Below, piece by piece: positions 1 to 8,133 of a stretch of 35,961 nt of DNA. Under the pieces are notes generated by a model, which was given only the letters and a program-made list of their open reading frames with translations, was not told the origin of the DNA and made no database searches. Numbering within the stretch: the first letter of the stretch is position 1; each line of letters starts with the position of its first letter. The DNA comes from Spirochaetes bacterium RBG_13_51_14. GTDB taxonomy: Bacteria; Spirochaetota; UBA4802; UBA5550. The DNA lies in NCBI GenBank assembly GCA_001829455.1, contig MIBH01000041.1, positions 1 to 35,961 on the forward strand, read 5' to 3'. The position numbers were made by a program, and so were the translations under genes.

Positions 1-1
1 A

Positions 2-1015
2 TATAATAAATGCAATATAATAATTATCGGCTGCAAGGAGAGGGCAGCCGGGGCGATCAGTCTTATTAATTCCATGCAAGATCAATACTCGATAATAGGA
101 TGCCTTGATACAAATAAAGACAGAATCGGGAAACGTGTTAAAGATGAGGTAAAAGTCATTGGCATTGTGGATGAAATACAAAGCATCATGCTGAATAATG
201 TCGTTGATGAAGTTGTATTTGCTATGCCGATGTACCAGATTGATAATGTCGAAGCTTATGTACAGCTTATAGAATTAATGGGCATTAAGGTTCGCATCTT
301 TCCAGACTGGCATATACATTCCCTGTTTTATGAGCCCAGAGTCGCGCAGATTTATTTTGATGAACTTAATGGAATTCCCTCAATGGTGCTGAGTTCGACG
401 AGCACCAGGCAGCGTGATCTTTTGATCAAATTATTTGCTGATTATCTTGTGTCCGGCCTCATGCTGTTATTATTGTCTCCCATACTGTTAATCATATCGT
501 TAATGATTAAAATCTCATCCAGGGGGCCAGTTTTATTCAAACAGGAACGAGTCGGTCTTAACGGCAGGAAGTTTAATGTCTATAAGTTCAGAACCATGGT
601 GAAGGATGCCGAGGAAGAGCTTGTGAAGCTGAAGAACCTGAATGAAGCGGACGGTCCCGTATTTAAGATCAAAAATGATCCTCGTATTATTCCATTCATC
701 GGAAAATTTTTAAGAAAAACCAGCCTTGATGAATTGCCACAATTAATCAATGTGTTTAAAGGGGAGATGAGCCTCATTGGCCCACGGCCACCCCTCTGTT
801 CCGAAGTGGAGCGATATACCATTTGGCAGAGAAGGCGTTTGTCTATGAAACCTGGGATAACCTGCTTATGGCAAATACAACCTAACCGTAATGATCTGAC
901 CTTTTATCAATGGATGGATCTTGATCTGGAATATATCGATACCTGGTCGTTAAAACTCGACCTGAAGATATTTTTTAAGACAATTCTTGTCATGCTCACA
1001 GGGCATGGCCAATAA
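2..1015 (+). CDS. Undecaprenyl-phosphate sugar phosphotransferase (polyprenyl glycosylphosphotransferase), 5'-partial
   Basis: The frame is open from base 2, ahead of the first ATG at 74, and the extra residues (NIIIIGCKERAAG...) look like the Rossmann-type start of the CoA_binding_3 domain, so the gene begins outside the window. The C-terminal part, from about base 420, is a bacterial sugar transferase domain (PF02397): one hydrophobic segment (LVSGLMLLLLSPILLIISL), then VYKFRTM, a SLDELPQL segment with the catalytic Asp-Glu pair of this family, and GEMSLIGPRP. Such enzymes transfer a hexose-1-phosphate from a UDP-sugar to undecaprenyl phosphate at the inner membrane, the first step of O-antigen or exopolysaccharide repeat synthesis. 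The glycosyltransferase that follows 48 bp downstream fits this. The sugar used cannot be read from sequence. Confidence 0.93.
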   Translation, partial: YNKCNIIIIGCKERAAGAISLINSMQDQYSIIGCLDTNKDRIGKRVKDEVKVIGIVDEIQSIMLNNVVDEVVFAMPMYQIDNVEAYVQLIELMGIKVRIFPDWHIHSLFYEPRVAQIYFDELNGIPSMVLSSTSTRQRDLLIKLFADYLVSGLMLLLLSPILLIISLMIKISSRGPVLFKQERVGLNGRKFNVYKFRTMVKDAEEELVKLKNLNEADGPVFKIKNDPRIIPFIGKFLRKTSLDELPQLINVFKGEMSLIGPRPPLCSEVERYTIWQRRRLSMKPGITCLWQIQPNRNDLTFYQWMDLDLEYIDTWSLKLDLKIFFKTILVMLTGHGQ

Positions 1016-1063
1016 AATGCTCCTGTCTGTCTGTAGAATAATATCATAATTAATTGCCACATC

Positions 1064-1963
1064 ATGGGAAATAAAAAATATATTCTTATCACGTCAGCTT
1101 ATAACGAAGAAAAAAATATCGAGAAAACAATCCAATCCGTTATTGTTCAGTCGATACTTCCTGCTGAATGGATAATAGTTAGTGACGGTTCCACTGACAA
1201 AACTAATAAAATAATCCAATCATATCAAAAAAAATACAAATTTATTAATTTTATACGAATGCCTGCAGGAAATACGCATAGCTTTGCCTCAAAGGTTTTT
1301 GCTCTACAAGCCGGCTTTGAATCACTAAAAAATAAATACTATGATTTTATCGGAATTCTTGATGCAGATGTTTCTTTTGAAAAAAATTATTTTAAAGAAA
1401 TAATTACTCGATTTGAAAATGATGAAAATCTAGGTGTCGCAGGTGGAAACATAATTGAATATTCCAATGGTGTCTACATGAAGCGTATTAAAACGCTTAA
1501 TAGCGTTGCTGGCGCTGTTCAATTATTCAGAAAAGAATGCTTTGACGACACCATTGGTTTTCAACCGTTTGAATATGGCGGAGAAGATGCTGTGGTAGAA
1601 ATATCAGCCCGAATGAAGGGCTGGGCGGTCAAGACGTTTCCAGAAATAGAAGTTATCCATCATGGATTTGTCGGAGGAAAAAATCTCTTAAGAACCAGAT
1701 ATAGACGCGGAATACGATTTTTTTTATTGGGATATCATCCGGTTTTTAATATTGTGCGGTGCATATTCAGAATGAGAGAACGGCCAATCCTGATCGGCAG
1801 TTTTGTGGAACTTATTGGCTTCTTTTATGCATACATGAAATATAAAAAAAGCAAATTGCCGGTTGAAGTAGTGTGTTATTTACGGAATGAACAAATACAA
1901 AGATTGAAACACTTGCTAAAATTTTATCACTTTTCAAACATCAAAGATCAGATATCTTATTAA
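1064..1963 (+). CDS. Family 2 glycosyltransferase
   Basis: The 299-residue protein has a GT-A fold of the GT2 type: N-terminal TSAYNEEKNI, DGSTD at residues 41-45, the metal-binding-type DAD at 100-102, and a GGED segment near 172-175 where GT2 enzymes carry the acceptor-side catalytic acid. A weakly hydrophobic stretch (LIGSFVELIGFFYAYM) near the C-terminus may touch the membrane. It probably adds a sugar to a lipid-linked polysaccharide intermediate started by the upstream phosphotransferase. Donor and acceptor are unknown. No clear Shine-Dalgarno sequence precedes the ATG. Base composition is AT-rich like the next three genes and unlike the rest of the window. Confidence 0.9.
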   Translation: MGNKKYILITSAYNEEKNIEKTIQSVIVQSILPAEWIIVSDGSTDKTNKIIQSYQKKYKFINFIRMPAGNTHSFASKVFALQAGFESLKNKYYDFIGILDADVSFEKNYFKEIITRFENDENLGVAGGNIIEYSNGVYMKRIKTLNSVAGAVQLFRKECFDDTIGFQPFEYGGEDAVVEISARMKGWAVKTFPEIEVIHHGFVGGKNLLRTRYRRGIRFFLLGYHPVFNIVRCIFRMRERPILIGSFVELIGFFYAYMKYKKSKLPVEVVCYLRNEQIQRLKHLLKFYHFSNIKDQISY

Positions 1964-2032
1964 TTTTATTTAACTTTATACAAGTCTCTTCCATAAGGGT
2001 GAGTTACAACATCCATGTGGTTTTGGAAAGGC

Positions 2033-2178
2033 GGCTTTCGGAACCAAAGCTCCCGAAAGCCTTCAGCACCAAGGTATTGGAAATTGGTGCTGAAGGGTGG
2101 TATCCCGATACCTACTAAAAATTAAAGGAATCGGGATACCGCTTAGAGTGTATTCCATGTTATGGGATGCACTCTAAG
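2033..2178 (+). other. Four tandem stem-loops in an intergenic region (possible structured RNA)
   Basis: The 415 bp between the glycosyltransferase and the methyltransferase contain four consecutive inverted repeats with almost no spacing. Stem 1: 2033-2041 with 2053-2061 (9 bp, 11-nt loop). Stem 2: 2060-2072 with 2084-2096 (13 bp perfect, 11-nt loop). Stem 3: 2099-2109 with 2130-2140 (11 bp, 20-nt loop). Stem 4: 2142-2158 with 2162-2178 (17 pairs, 3-nt loop). The two imperfect pairs in stem 4 are T/G, which are G-U wobbles in a plus-strand transcript but A-C mismatches on the other strand, so a plus-strand RNA is favoured. No T-tract follows stem 4, so it is not a classical terminator. No known RNA family was recognised. 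I see no gene in the remaining bases of this gap. Confidence 0.6.
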
Positions 2179-2378
2179 TTAGTTTCATCTATTTATAGAA
2201 AACTATATGTGTTATTAGAATAATTTACACTGATAAAAAATCAGCTTGATCAATCTGACCTTCATATTATTATACTGCAGATATGCAGGGCATAATGGTT
2301 TTATTTTTGTTCGGTAATTCCTGCTGGATGAAAAACAGATCACTAAAATAATTTAAACAAATTTATACGTAATTTTGC

Positions 2379-3032
2379 ATGAATATGAAAAAAAACCAAA
2401 ATGACAGGTATTATGATTATACTCGAACCGAAATACTTCCATTATTACCGGAAAAAATTGATAGAGTTCTTGAAATTGGATGTGCCACTGGAAATACACT
2501 TATGTGGTTAAAGTCGTTAAAGGAATGCAAATGGGTGGGAGGTGTCGAACTTAATTATGAGACAGCACAGATTGCAAAAAATCGAGTTGATGCTTGCTAT
2601 GTGGGTGATATTGAATCAATAGATCTTCCAATTGCAAGTAAATCATTAGATCTTATTCTATGTCTTGATGTTTTAGAACACCTTGAAAATCCATGGCAAG
2701 CAGTGAAGCGTTTGCACGATTTTTTAAAGCCAGATGGCGTAATTATTTCAAGCATACCAAATGTATTACATTATTCTGTTTTGTGCCCATTAATTTTCAG
2801 AGGTGAATTTAATTACGCAGAGGCTGGTATACTAGATAAAACTCATCTGAGATTTTTTGAAAAGAAATCATCACTTGCATTAATGGAAAATTCAGGTTTA
2901 AAAGTCGATGCAATTCAAGCGAGGGTACGAGGGAACGATGTAATAAAAATATTTGTATTAAAGTTATTGCCATATTTTATTAAAAAATTTATTATATATC
3001 AATATATTATAAGAGCAAGAAGAATCGAATAG
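2379..3032 (+). CDS. Class I SAM-dependent methyltransferase
   Basis: The 217-residue protein has the class I fold: motif I LEIGCATGN at residues 31-39, an acidic residue ending strand 2 (GGVELN, 54-59), GD at 76-77, and the DLILCLDVLEHL motif at 91-102 typical of Methyltransf_11/23. The C-terminus is basic and hydrophobic (LKLLPYFIKKFIIYQYIIRARR), perhaps a membrane-contact helix. Enzymes of this sort next to glycosyltransferases often methylate sugars or lipid-linked intermediates, which is inference here. The gene is AT-rich and stands alone, with 415 bp upstream and about 220 bp downstream that hold no further gene. Confidence 0.88.
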   Translation: MNMKKNQNDRYYDYTRTEILPLLPEKIDRVLEIGCATGNTLMWLKSLKECKWVGGVELNYETAQIAKNRVDACYVGDIESIDLPIASKSLDLILCLDVLEHLENPWQAVKRLHDFLKPDGVIISSIPNVLHYSVLCPLIFRGEFNYAEAGILDKTHLRFFEKKSSLALMENSGLKVDAIQARVRGNDVIKIFVLKLLPYFIKKFIIYQYIIRARRIE

Positions 3033-3255
3033 ATATGTTGCGGCTCTTAAATATTTTTATTGCTGACACCTCTTTAAATAATTCATCTCTCTAGTTAAAA
3101 TGTTCTAGATATTTTATTTATACAGTTTTTTTACGTGTTATTGCAATAAAATTGAAAAACTATCAGATTAATGATATCCAAAAATAATTAATTAAAACAC
3201 ACTAATCCGTATTTAAATTGAATTACATTAGGGTGTGATTTGCATCACGATTCAT

Positions 3256-4413
3256 ATGAAAATAGTAGTAACAAAATTAATAATTGGCATTAATTTTATT
3301 GCCTTGATTGTCATTATTGTAGCCGGATTCTGGCCATTTGACTTTAAACCCCCAAACAATATTTATAGATTGAACAAAAAAAATGGCATAGTTTTTAAAA
3401 ATAATAGTATTGTGTATGAACCAAATGTTAAAATAGGACGTGGTATTTTATCATATTATTCAGTCGTTAATGAGCTCGGCATAGAGTTTCTATTTAAGCC
3501 TCTGGATTCATCTATCAACAATATTTCGACCATTCTGAGCTTTTATGATGAGAATGATCCCGAAATATTCATGATAGCTCAATGGAAGTCGAATTTAATT
3601 CTGCGTCGACGTATAACCCAATCAAAAAACAAAAATACCTACCATGAGAATAACGTACCTAATGTAATTTTCCCGGGAAAAAAACTGTTTGTAGTCGTTA
3701 TATTGAATTCGAAATCTGCCACTGTTTACATTGATGGAATAAAAAAAGCTTCTTTTTCATTTTATCCAATAACTACTGATGATAATAAATATCAGAATTC
3801 TCGAATTATGTTAGGAAATAATCCAGCTATTAAATACCCTTTTCATGGTGAAATATATGGATTGGCGATATACAATCGTACATTAAATGAAAAGGATATA
3901 AGCAAGCATTATTTGATCTGGAATTATAATGATCTTCAGTATCTTAAAAAAGAAACGGGGTTAATAGCCTTTTATCCAATGAATGAACGATCGGGTTCTG
4001 TTATCCATAACATCGTTTCAAACGGCAATAATATGATCATACCTGACAATTTATATGCATTAAAAAAAACATTTCTCGGCAAGCCATGGCGTCAATTCTG
4101 GAAGATTAAAAATTTTTACTATGATTTGGCAATTAATATATGTGGCTTCATCCCTTTGGGGTTTCTCCTTCTGACACTTTTTGTATCACATTATGAAAGA
4201 TATACAACGAAATATTCAATAATTACAATTTTAGTTGGATCAAGTGTAAGCCTTTTCATTGAATTGGTACAGGCATATTTGCCCGCACGGTCTTCAGATA
4301 TAATCGATTTGATATCCAATAGTTTTGGCACAATCCTTGGTGTCATCATTTTCCATATTATCTACAACCATTACCGGCCAAAAATGAAAAAAACCGGTTT
4401 GATCCGGTTTTAA
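3256..4413 (+). CDS. LamG-like domain / VanZ family membrane protein
   Basis: The N-terminus is a membrane helix (LIIGINFIALIVIIVAGFWPF). It is followed by about 180 residues of beta-rich sequence resembling a concanavalin/LamG fold, including VYIDGIKKASF and GEIYGLAIYNRTLNEKDI, the usual end of LamG domains. The C-terminal third has further membrane segments and a VanZ-like signature: SLFIELVQAYLP, then Arg-Ser-Ser-Asp and DLISNSFGTILG. VanZ itself gives low-level teicoplanin resistance, but most relatives have no known role. The extracytoplasmic LamG domain suggests carbohydrate binding. A GTG at 3235 gives seven more residues; the ATG at 3256 was preferred because it starts directly before the helix, though neither has a good ribosome binding site. 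The last codons overlap a hairpin. Confidence 0.82.
   Translation: MKIVVTKLIIGINFIALIVIIVAGFWPFDFKPPNNIYRLNKKNGIVFKNNSIVYEPNVKIGRGILSYYSVVNELGIEFLFKPLDSSINNISTILSFYDENDPEIFMIAQWKSNLILRRRITQSKNKNTYHENNVPNVIFPGKKLFVVVILNSKSATVYIDGIKKASFSFYPITTDDNKYQNSRIMLGNNPAIKYPFHGEIYGLAIYNRTLNEKDISKHYLIWNYNDLQYLKKETGLIAFYPMNERSGSVIHNIVSNGNNMIIPDNLYALKKTFLGKPWRQFWKIKNFYYDLAINICGFIPLGFLLLTLFVSHYERYTTKYSIITILVGSSVSLFIELVQAYLPARSSDIIDLISNSFGTILGVIIFHIIYNHYRPKMKKTGLIRF
4388..4411. terminator. Bidirectional terminator-like hairpin
   Basis: Arms AAAACCGG (4390-4397) and CCGGTTTT (4404-4411) enclose a 6-nt loop. On the minus strand the stem runs into seven Ts (4393-4387), a good intrinsic terminator for the unknown gene ending at 4517. 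On the plus strand the T-run is shorter and the hairpin covers the last codons of the VanZ-like gene. Confidence 0.55.
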
Positions 4414-4418
4414 TTCAT

Positions 4419-4519
4419 TAGACTTGTTGCCAAACTCAATAATCAGTGATTTTTGCCCCCGCCGCCGGAGGCGGCGGGGGCAAAAATGAATAATTATGAG
4501 TAGTTATGCAACAAGTCTA
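4419..4519 (+). repeat. Palindromic dispersed element, copy A
   Basis: This is the best-preserved of four related elements. Terminal inverted repeats of 12 bp are perfect (TAGACTTGTTGC at 4419-4430, GCAACAAGTCTA at 4508-4519). The centre is an 18-bp perfect GC-rich stem (4449-4466 with 4470-4487) with loop GGA, set in an AT-rich body. TA is present at both ends, but other copies do not show a consistent target duplication. It lies between two convergent genes and its right end supplies the stop codon of the minus-strand gene. It carries no reading frame of its own and resembles a MITE or REPIN-like element. The transposase, if any, is not in this window. Confidence 0.85.
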
Positions 4520-5029
4520 TATCGCAGTGGCCTCCTGGAATCCGGTGAACCAGCTCATTTCGGATTCGGTGAAATTATTAATGAGGCCCAGATTCGTGTA
4601 ATAATCCTTAAGAATTTTAAGATGCAGTATCTCCTCTTCCTCTTCGGTGTAACCGCCATTCTTATTTTCTTTTATCATCGCGTGCGTGCTTTCTACCCAT
4701 TCAAAAAAAGATCCGTCCTTCTCGCAGAAAATGATCCAGCTGGCGACCATGTCGAATTTAAGGGTTTCAACCGCGCGGTTGAATTCATCATCGGGAAGCA
4801 CCATCAGCGATACGGCCATCTCGGTCTGGAAATAGTCGCCCCAGGTGATGATATTCGGGTTGACGCCGTATTTTTTGTGCAGCTGACGCGCCGTTTCCTT
4901 GTCGATATAACTCTTCGTGGATATACGATCGACAAAGGTTTTAATGTATATAAGGTTGTTGATCCGGTCAATGCTTACCGTACCATCGTTCAGCATCGGC
5001 ATTATGGATTCGTTGATCAGTTCTTCCAT
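4517..5029 (-). CDS. Hypothetical protein
   Basis: The protein is acidic and about 170 residues long, with no family I recognise. It is mostly helical-looking, with a clear run of five glutamates (YTEEEEEILHL) and a C-terminal ESEMSWFTGF. No signal peptide or membrane segment is evident, so a cytoplasmic protein is likely. The frame opens at 5059, but GAGGAG sits 6 nt before the ATG at 5029 (MEELINESI), which makes that start the best supported; an ATG at 5035 abuts the GAGGAG. The TAG stop at 4517-4519 lies inside the terminal repeat of element A, so the C-terminus may have been set by that insertion. It is divergent from the adenylate cyclase gene, with about 290 bp between them. Confidence 0.7.
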   Translation of the reverse strand: MEELINESIMPMLNDGTVSIDRINNLIYIKTFVDRISTKSYIDKETARQLHKKYGVNPNIITWGDYFQTEMAVSLMVLPDDEFNRAVETLKFDMVASWIIFCEKDGSFFEWVESTHAMIKENKNGGYTEEEEEILHLKILKDYYTNLGLINNFTESEMSWFTGFQEATAI

Positions 5030-5318
5030 GTTCATCTCCTCGCCCTGAATGTTTGCCACACTATAATAATCGGCATCCGACAGATCTTTACATTAAACAA
5101 TTATTCCGCTCAACGCCAGGCGACGACAATTCTTGCTTGATTATACATAACCTCCGCCTTATTAATATACACGTCACAGGACGGTTCTCATAGGAGATCC
5201 GTATAAATCACTGGATGGTTTTCATAAATTTGTATATATTATAATTGACGGATTACCAATAGAATATATTTCTAGTGTGATATAATCAAAAAAACAGCGC
5301 CGGAACAGTAGATTTGAC

Positions 5319-8111
5319 ATGCAAACGCATTCGGATATTATTAATACAATTAAAACCTACCAGCAGAAATTTCGGAAGTACAATGAGATAAGGCTCGGCA
5401 ATCTGCAGCGCTCGCTGACGGAACAGCAGCTGATCAACCTGCTTGAATTCATACCGTATCTGCTGAATGTGGATGTGCCCGATCTGCCCGGCCATGTCCC
5501 GTCGGTAAAGGTGCCCCACGGCGTTTACGACTATGTGCCCTCGCCAAAATTAATCGATTTCATTTCAAAACGCTTCCCCAACTCTGAGATTATCCGGGGC
5601 AGGATCACCAGCCCCTTCATACAGATGATCGCGCTCATAGGGAGCTGCGGCACCATCGCCTACACGAAGCAATCGGATTTTGATTTCTGGATCTGCTACC
5701 AAGAGAGCGGGTTCGATCGGGAAGCCATCAACCATTTCAAGAGCAAGCTCAGGAGCATCGAAAGCTGGATCTACGACAAGTTCAACATGGAGATCCATTT
5801 CTATCTGAACGAGATCAGCCGTGTCCGTAACAACATATTCGCCGATGACGAAGAGCAGTTCTCCGGTTCCTCCATCGGCGAGCTTTTAAAGGAAGAATTT
5901 CTGAGAAGCTCCATCGTGCTGAACGGTAAAATCCCGTTCTGGTGGGTCGTACCCTCAGACGCCGACAACAAGGTGTACGAGGCGTGGCTCGCCGCAGTGA
6001 AAAAAACAGAAATGGCCGACACCTTCATCGACCTGGGCAATATATTCACCATCAAACAGGAAGATTTCCTCGCTGCCGGCCTGTTCCAGATCCTCAAGTC
6101 GCTGGGGAATCCCTTCAAATCAATCATCAAGCTCGGCCTCCTGGAGCGGTATATCAACAACTACATGGACAACCCTTTCATCTGTAATATCATCAAGAAA
6201 AACATCCAGCAGGACGACCTGGACTACGGCCACATCGACGCCTACATCATCATGTTCGATTACGTGTACGACTACTACAGCTCGATTGTCAAAGATAAAG
6301 ACGCCATGGAAGTCCTGAAAACATCGTTTTACCTGAAAACGGAGCCGATGCTGTCAAAGCACCTCTCCAAGGCCGAGGAGGGTTACGACAAAGAAAAAAC
6401 GCGCATCATGCTGGAGTATGTGAAAAAATGGAATTGGCCCGGCGCGAAAATAAGGGAAATGGATGATTTTCACAACTGGAGCATCGAGCCGGTCAGCAAG
6501 ATCCTGAATAACGCCAAGAAGTTCGTTCTTCAAGAATACCGTCGCATCCTGGGCAACATCGAAACGCACCGCGTGAAGCACAAATTCACCGATGAGGAGA
6601 TAAAGGCGATCAGCAGGAAGATCTATTCACACTTCCTGATCTCCGACAACAAGATCGACAACACCCTGAGCTTCAAAAACTATCCTCCTGAAAAGCTGCT
6701 CAAAATAGAATACGTTCGAGACCAGAAGGGAAATGAGACATGGTTTCTGTCGAAGCGGCTCATTATCGACAATCATCCCAACATCGTCATAATCCACAAA
6801 GACAAGACGCTCCTGGGGCTCTCCGTGTGGATCAGCCTGAACGGCCTGTTCAAGAAGGACTATACCCGTCTCGAGATAGACACGGGGCTCCACAGCCTGG
6901 AGACGAACTTCCTCCGCGAGCTCATCTCCGACATTTCGTCGAATTTCATGTTCAAGAAAATGAACGCGTTCCGGGAAGACTACTTGAAGGACCCCTACCC
7001 GGTCATGAGTTACATTATTTTCAACCTGTATTCCAAGTACTCGAGAAAAATCGACGAGTTCTTCCTCTTGTATCACGACAGCTGGGGATCCACCAAGTTT
7101 GAGGTGTTTAACCGCGAAGTGGACCTCCTTCAGGTGCTGGTGCGGCTCCTGAACGGGTGCCTCGTCACCAAAAGCGACATCGACACCGCCATTAACGTGG
7201 TATCCTCATCGCCGTTCAGCTCCACCAAAGAATTCATCCGCATGAAATCGTTCATACGCGATCTCTTTACATTCTTCATCAACGGTGATCCCGACGCCAA
7301 AAACAGCTATATCACCATCATGGGGAACCAGTACATCATTCTCTATTCGAAAAAAGTTGGCGGGACCACCGTGATCGAACCGATCCTCTGCGATTCGGAA
7401 GTAAAGATGATGATGAGCCTCTCATTCAACTACGGCCTGAAGAGCAGGTTCAAGATCGATCCCACCGTTAAAGAGCTGAACTTCCTCGGTACCATGGTTG
7501 AAAACTTCAGTCCGAAATCAATCCAGATATACTTCGACAGCGACCGGAAACACAGCTATTTCTACGTGTTCGACGAGAGCGGATCCATTTTTTTCTACCG
7601 CAAGCCGGCCGACCTCCTGTTCGATTACCTGACCCGCCTCTACATTTTCGCGAAAAACGTTGCGGCGGCGGTGATCGGACAGAATCCCAAATCACCCCTG
7701 GCCCATAAGGAAAATCCTGTGGAGATTTTCCAAATCAAGAAGGATCTGTACATGAATTACTCGGTGCACCGGATCGATCCGGAGCATTCTATCCGCATCG
7801 AGGACATCCAGAAAAAAATTCAACCCTGCAGCATGTCGGTGCACATTGATAAAACCCGCGAAGTTTACTATACCATAACCCTGCCCGACGGGTGCCAGTC
7901 TGCCCGGTTCTCAAGGCAAAACATCCTCGATTTCGCCAAACAGTTGAGCGGGGCCGGCCCTGACGGCAAGGAGTACCGGCCCTTCGTGACTGCCATCGAT
8001 CTTTCAGATCTGCAGCACCAGTACTTCAAACTCTTTACTTCGTATGCCTTCTACGAAAAAATGCGGGCGGAGATCATGCTTGAAAACGCGCAGAAACAGA
8101 CCGCCAAGTAA
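5319..8111 (+). CDS. cyaA: Class I adenylate cyclase (CyaA-like)
   Basis: The 930-residue protein makes cAMP from ATP in the cytoplasm. Residues 104-128 carry the class I nucleotidyltransferase-type site: IALIGSCGTIAY, then SDFDFW at 119-124, with two metal-binding aspartates (D120, D122), matching the GSxxSIG...SDLDIW region of the enterobacterial enzyme. Residues 248-260 (EDFLAAGLFQILK) match the second class I signature (EYFGASLWQLYK). Similarity continues through IPFWWVVP and DTFIDLGNI. At 930 residues it is longer than the roughly 850 of E. coli CyaA, and the C-terminal half is much more divergent. A TATAAT at 5281-5286 could be a -10 box but lacks a good -35; the ribosome site is weak. 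No CRP-like regulator is in the window. It ends 22 bp from a convergent MBL gene. Confidence 0.93.
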   Translation: MQTHSDIINTIKTYQQKFRKYNEIRLGNLQRSLTEQQLINLLEFIPYLLNVDVPDLPGHVPSVKVPHGVYDYVPSPKLIDFISKRFPNSEIIRGRITSPFIQMIALIGSCGTIAYTKQSDFDFWICYQESGFDREAINHFKSKLRSIESWIYDKFNMEIHFYLNEISRVRNNIFADDEEQFSGSSIGELLKEEFLRSSIVLNGKIPFWWVVPSDADNKVYEAWLAAVKKTEMADTFIDLGNIFTIKQEDFLAAGLFQILKSLGNPFKSIIKLGLLERYINNYMDNPFICNIIKKNIQQDDLDYGHIDAYIIMFDYVYDYYSSIVKDKDAMEVLKTSFYLKTEPMLSKHLSKAEEGYDKEKTRIMLEYVKKWNWPGAKIREMDDFHNWSIEPVSKILNNAKKFVLQEYRRILGNIETHRVKHKFTDEEIKAISRKIYSHFLISDNKIDNTLSFKNYPPEKLLKIEYVRDQKGNETWFLSKRLIIDNHPNIVIIHKDKTLLGLSVWISLNGLFKKDYTRLEIDTGLHSLETNFLRELISDISSNFMFKKMNAFREDYLKDPYPVMSYIIFNLYSKYSRKIDEFFLLYHDSWGSTKFEVFNREVDLLQVLVRLLNGCLVTKSDIDTAINVVSSSPFSSTKEFIRMKSFIRDLFTFFINGDPDAKNSYITIMGNQYIILYSKKVGGTTVIEPILCDSEVKMMMSLSFNYGLKSRFKIDPTVKELNFLGTMVENFSPKSIQIYFDSDRKHSYFYVFDESGSIFFYRKPADLLFDYLTRLYIFAKNVAAAVIGQNPKSPLAHKENPVEIFQIKKDLYMNYSVHRIDPEHSIRIEDIQKKIQPCSMSVHIDKTREVYYTITLPDGCQSARFSRQNILDFAKQLSGAGPDGKEYRPFVTAIDLSDLQHQYFKLFTSYAFYEKMRAEIMLENAQKQTAK

Positions 8112-8133
8112 CATTCGATAAACGGGCATCATT

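Noticed and set aside
2033-2178. Integron attC site
   Set aside because: There are four independent simple hairpins rather than the paired R/L boxes of attC, no GTTRRRY core was placed, and no cassette array or integrase is present.
4449-4487. Central palindrome of copy A as an intrinsic terminator
   Set aside because: The T residues next to the stem are themselves paired with A residues, and other copies lie upstream of genes, so termination is not the simplest explanation.
4419-4519. TA target-site duplication of an IS630/mariner-type MITE
   Set aside because: TA flanks both ends of copy A only; copies B, C and D do not show it at both ends, so the transposase class cannot be inferred.
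4496-5140. 214-codon plus-strand frame opposite the unknown gene
   Set aside because: It runs through repeat element A and lacks family features; the minus-strand frame has GAGGAG at a sensible distance and a protein-like composition.
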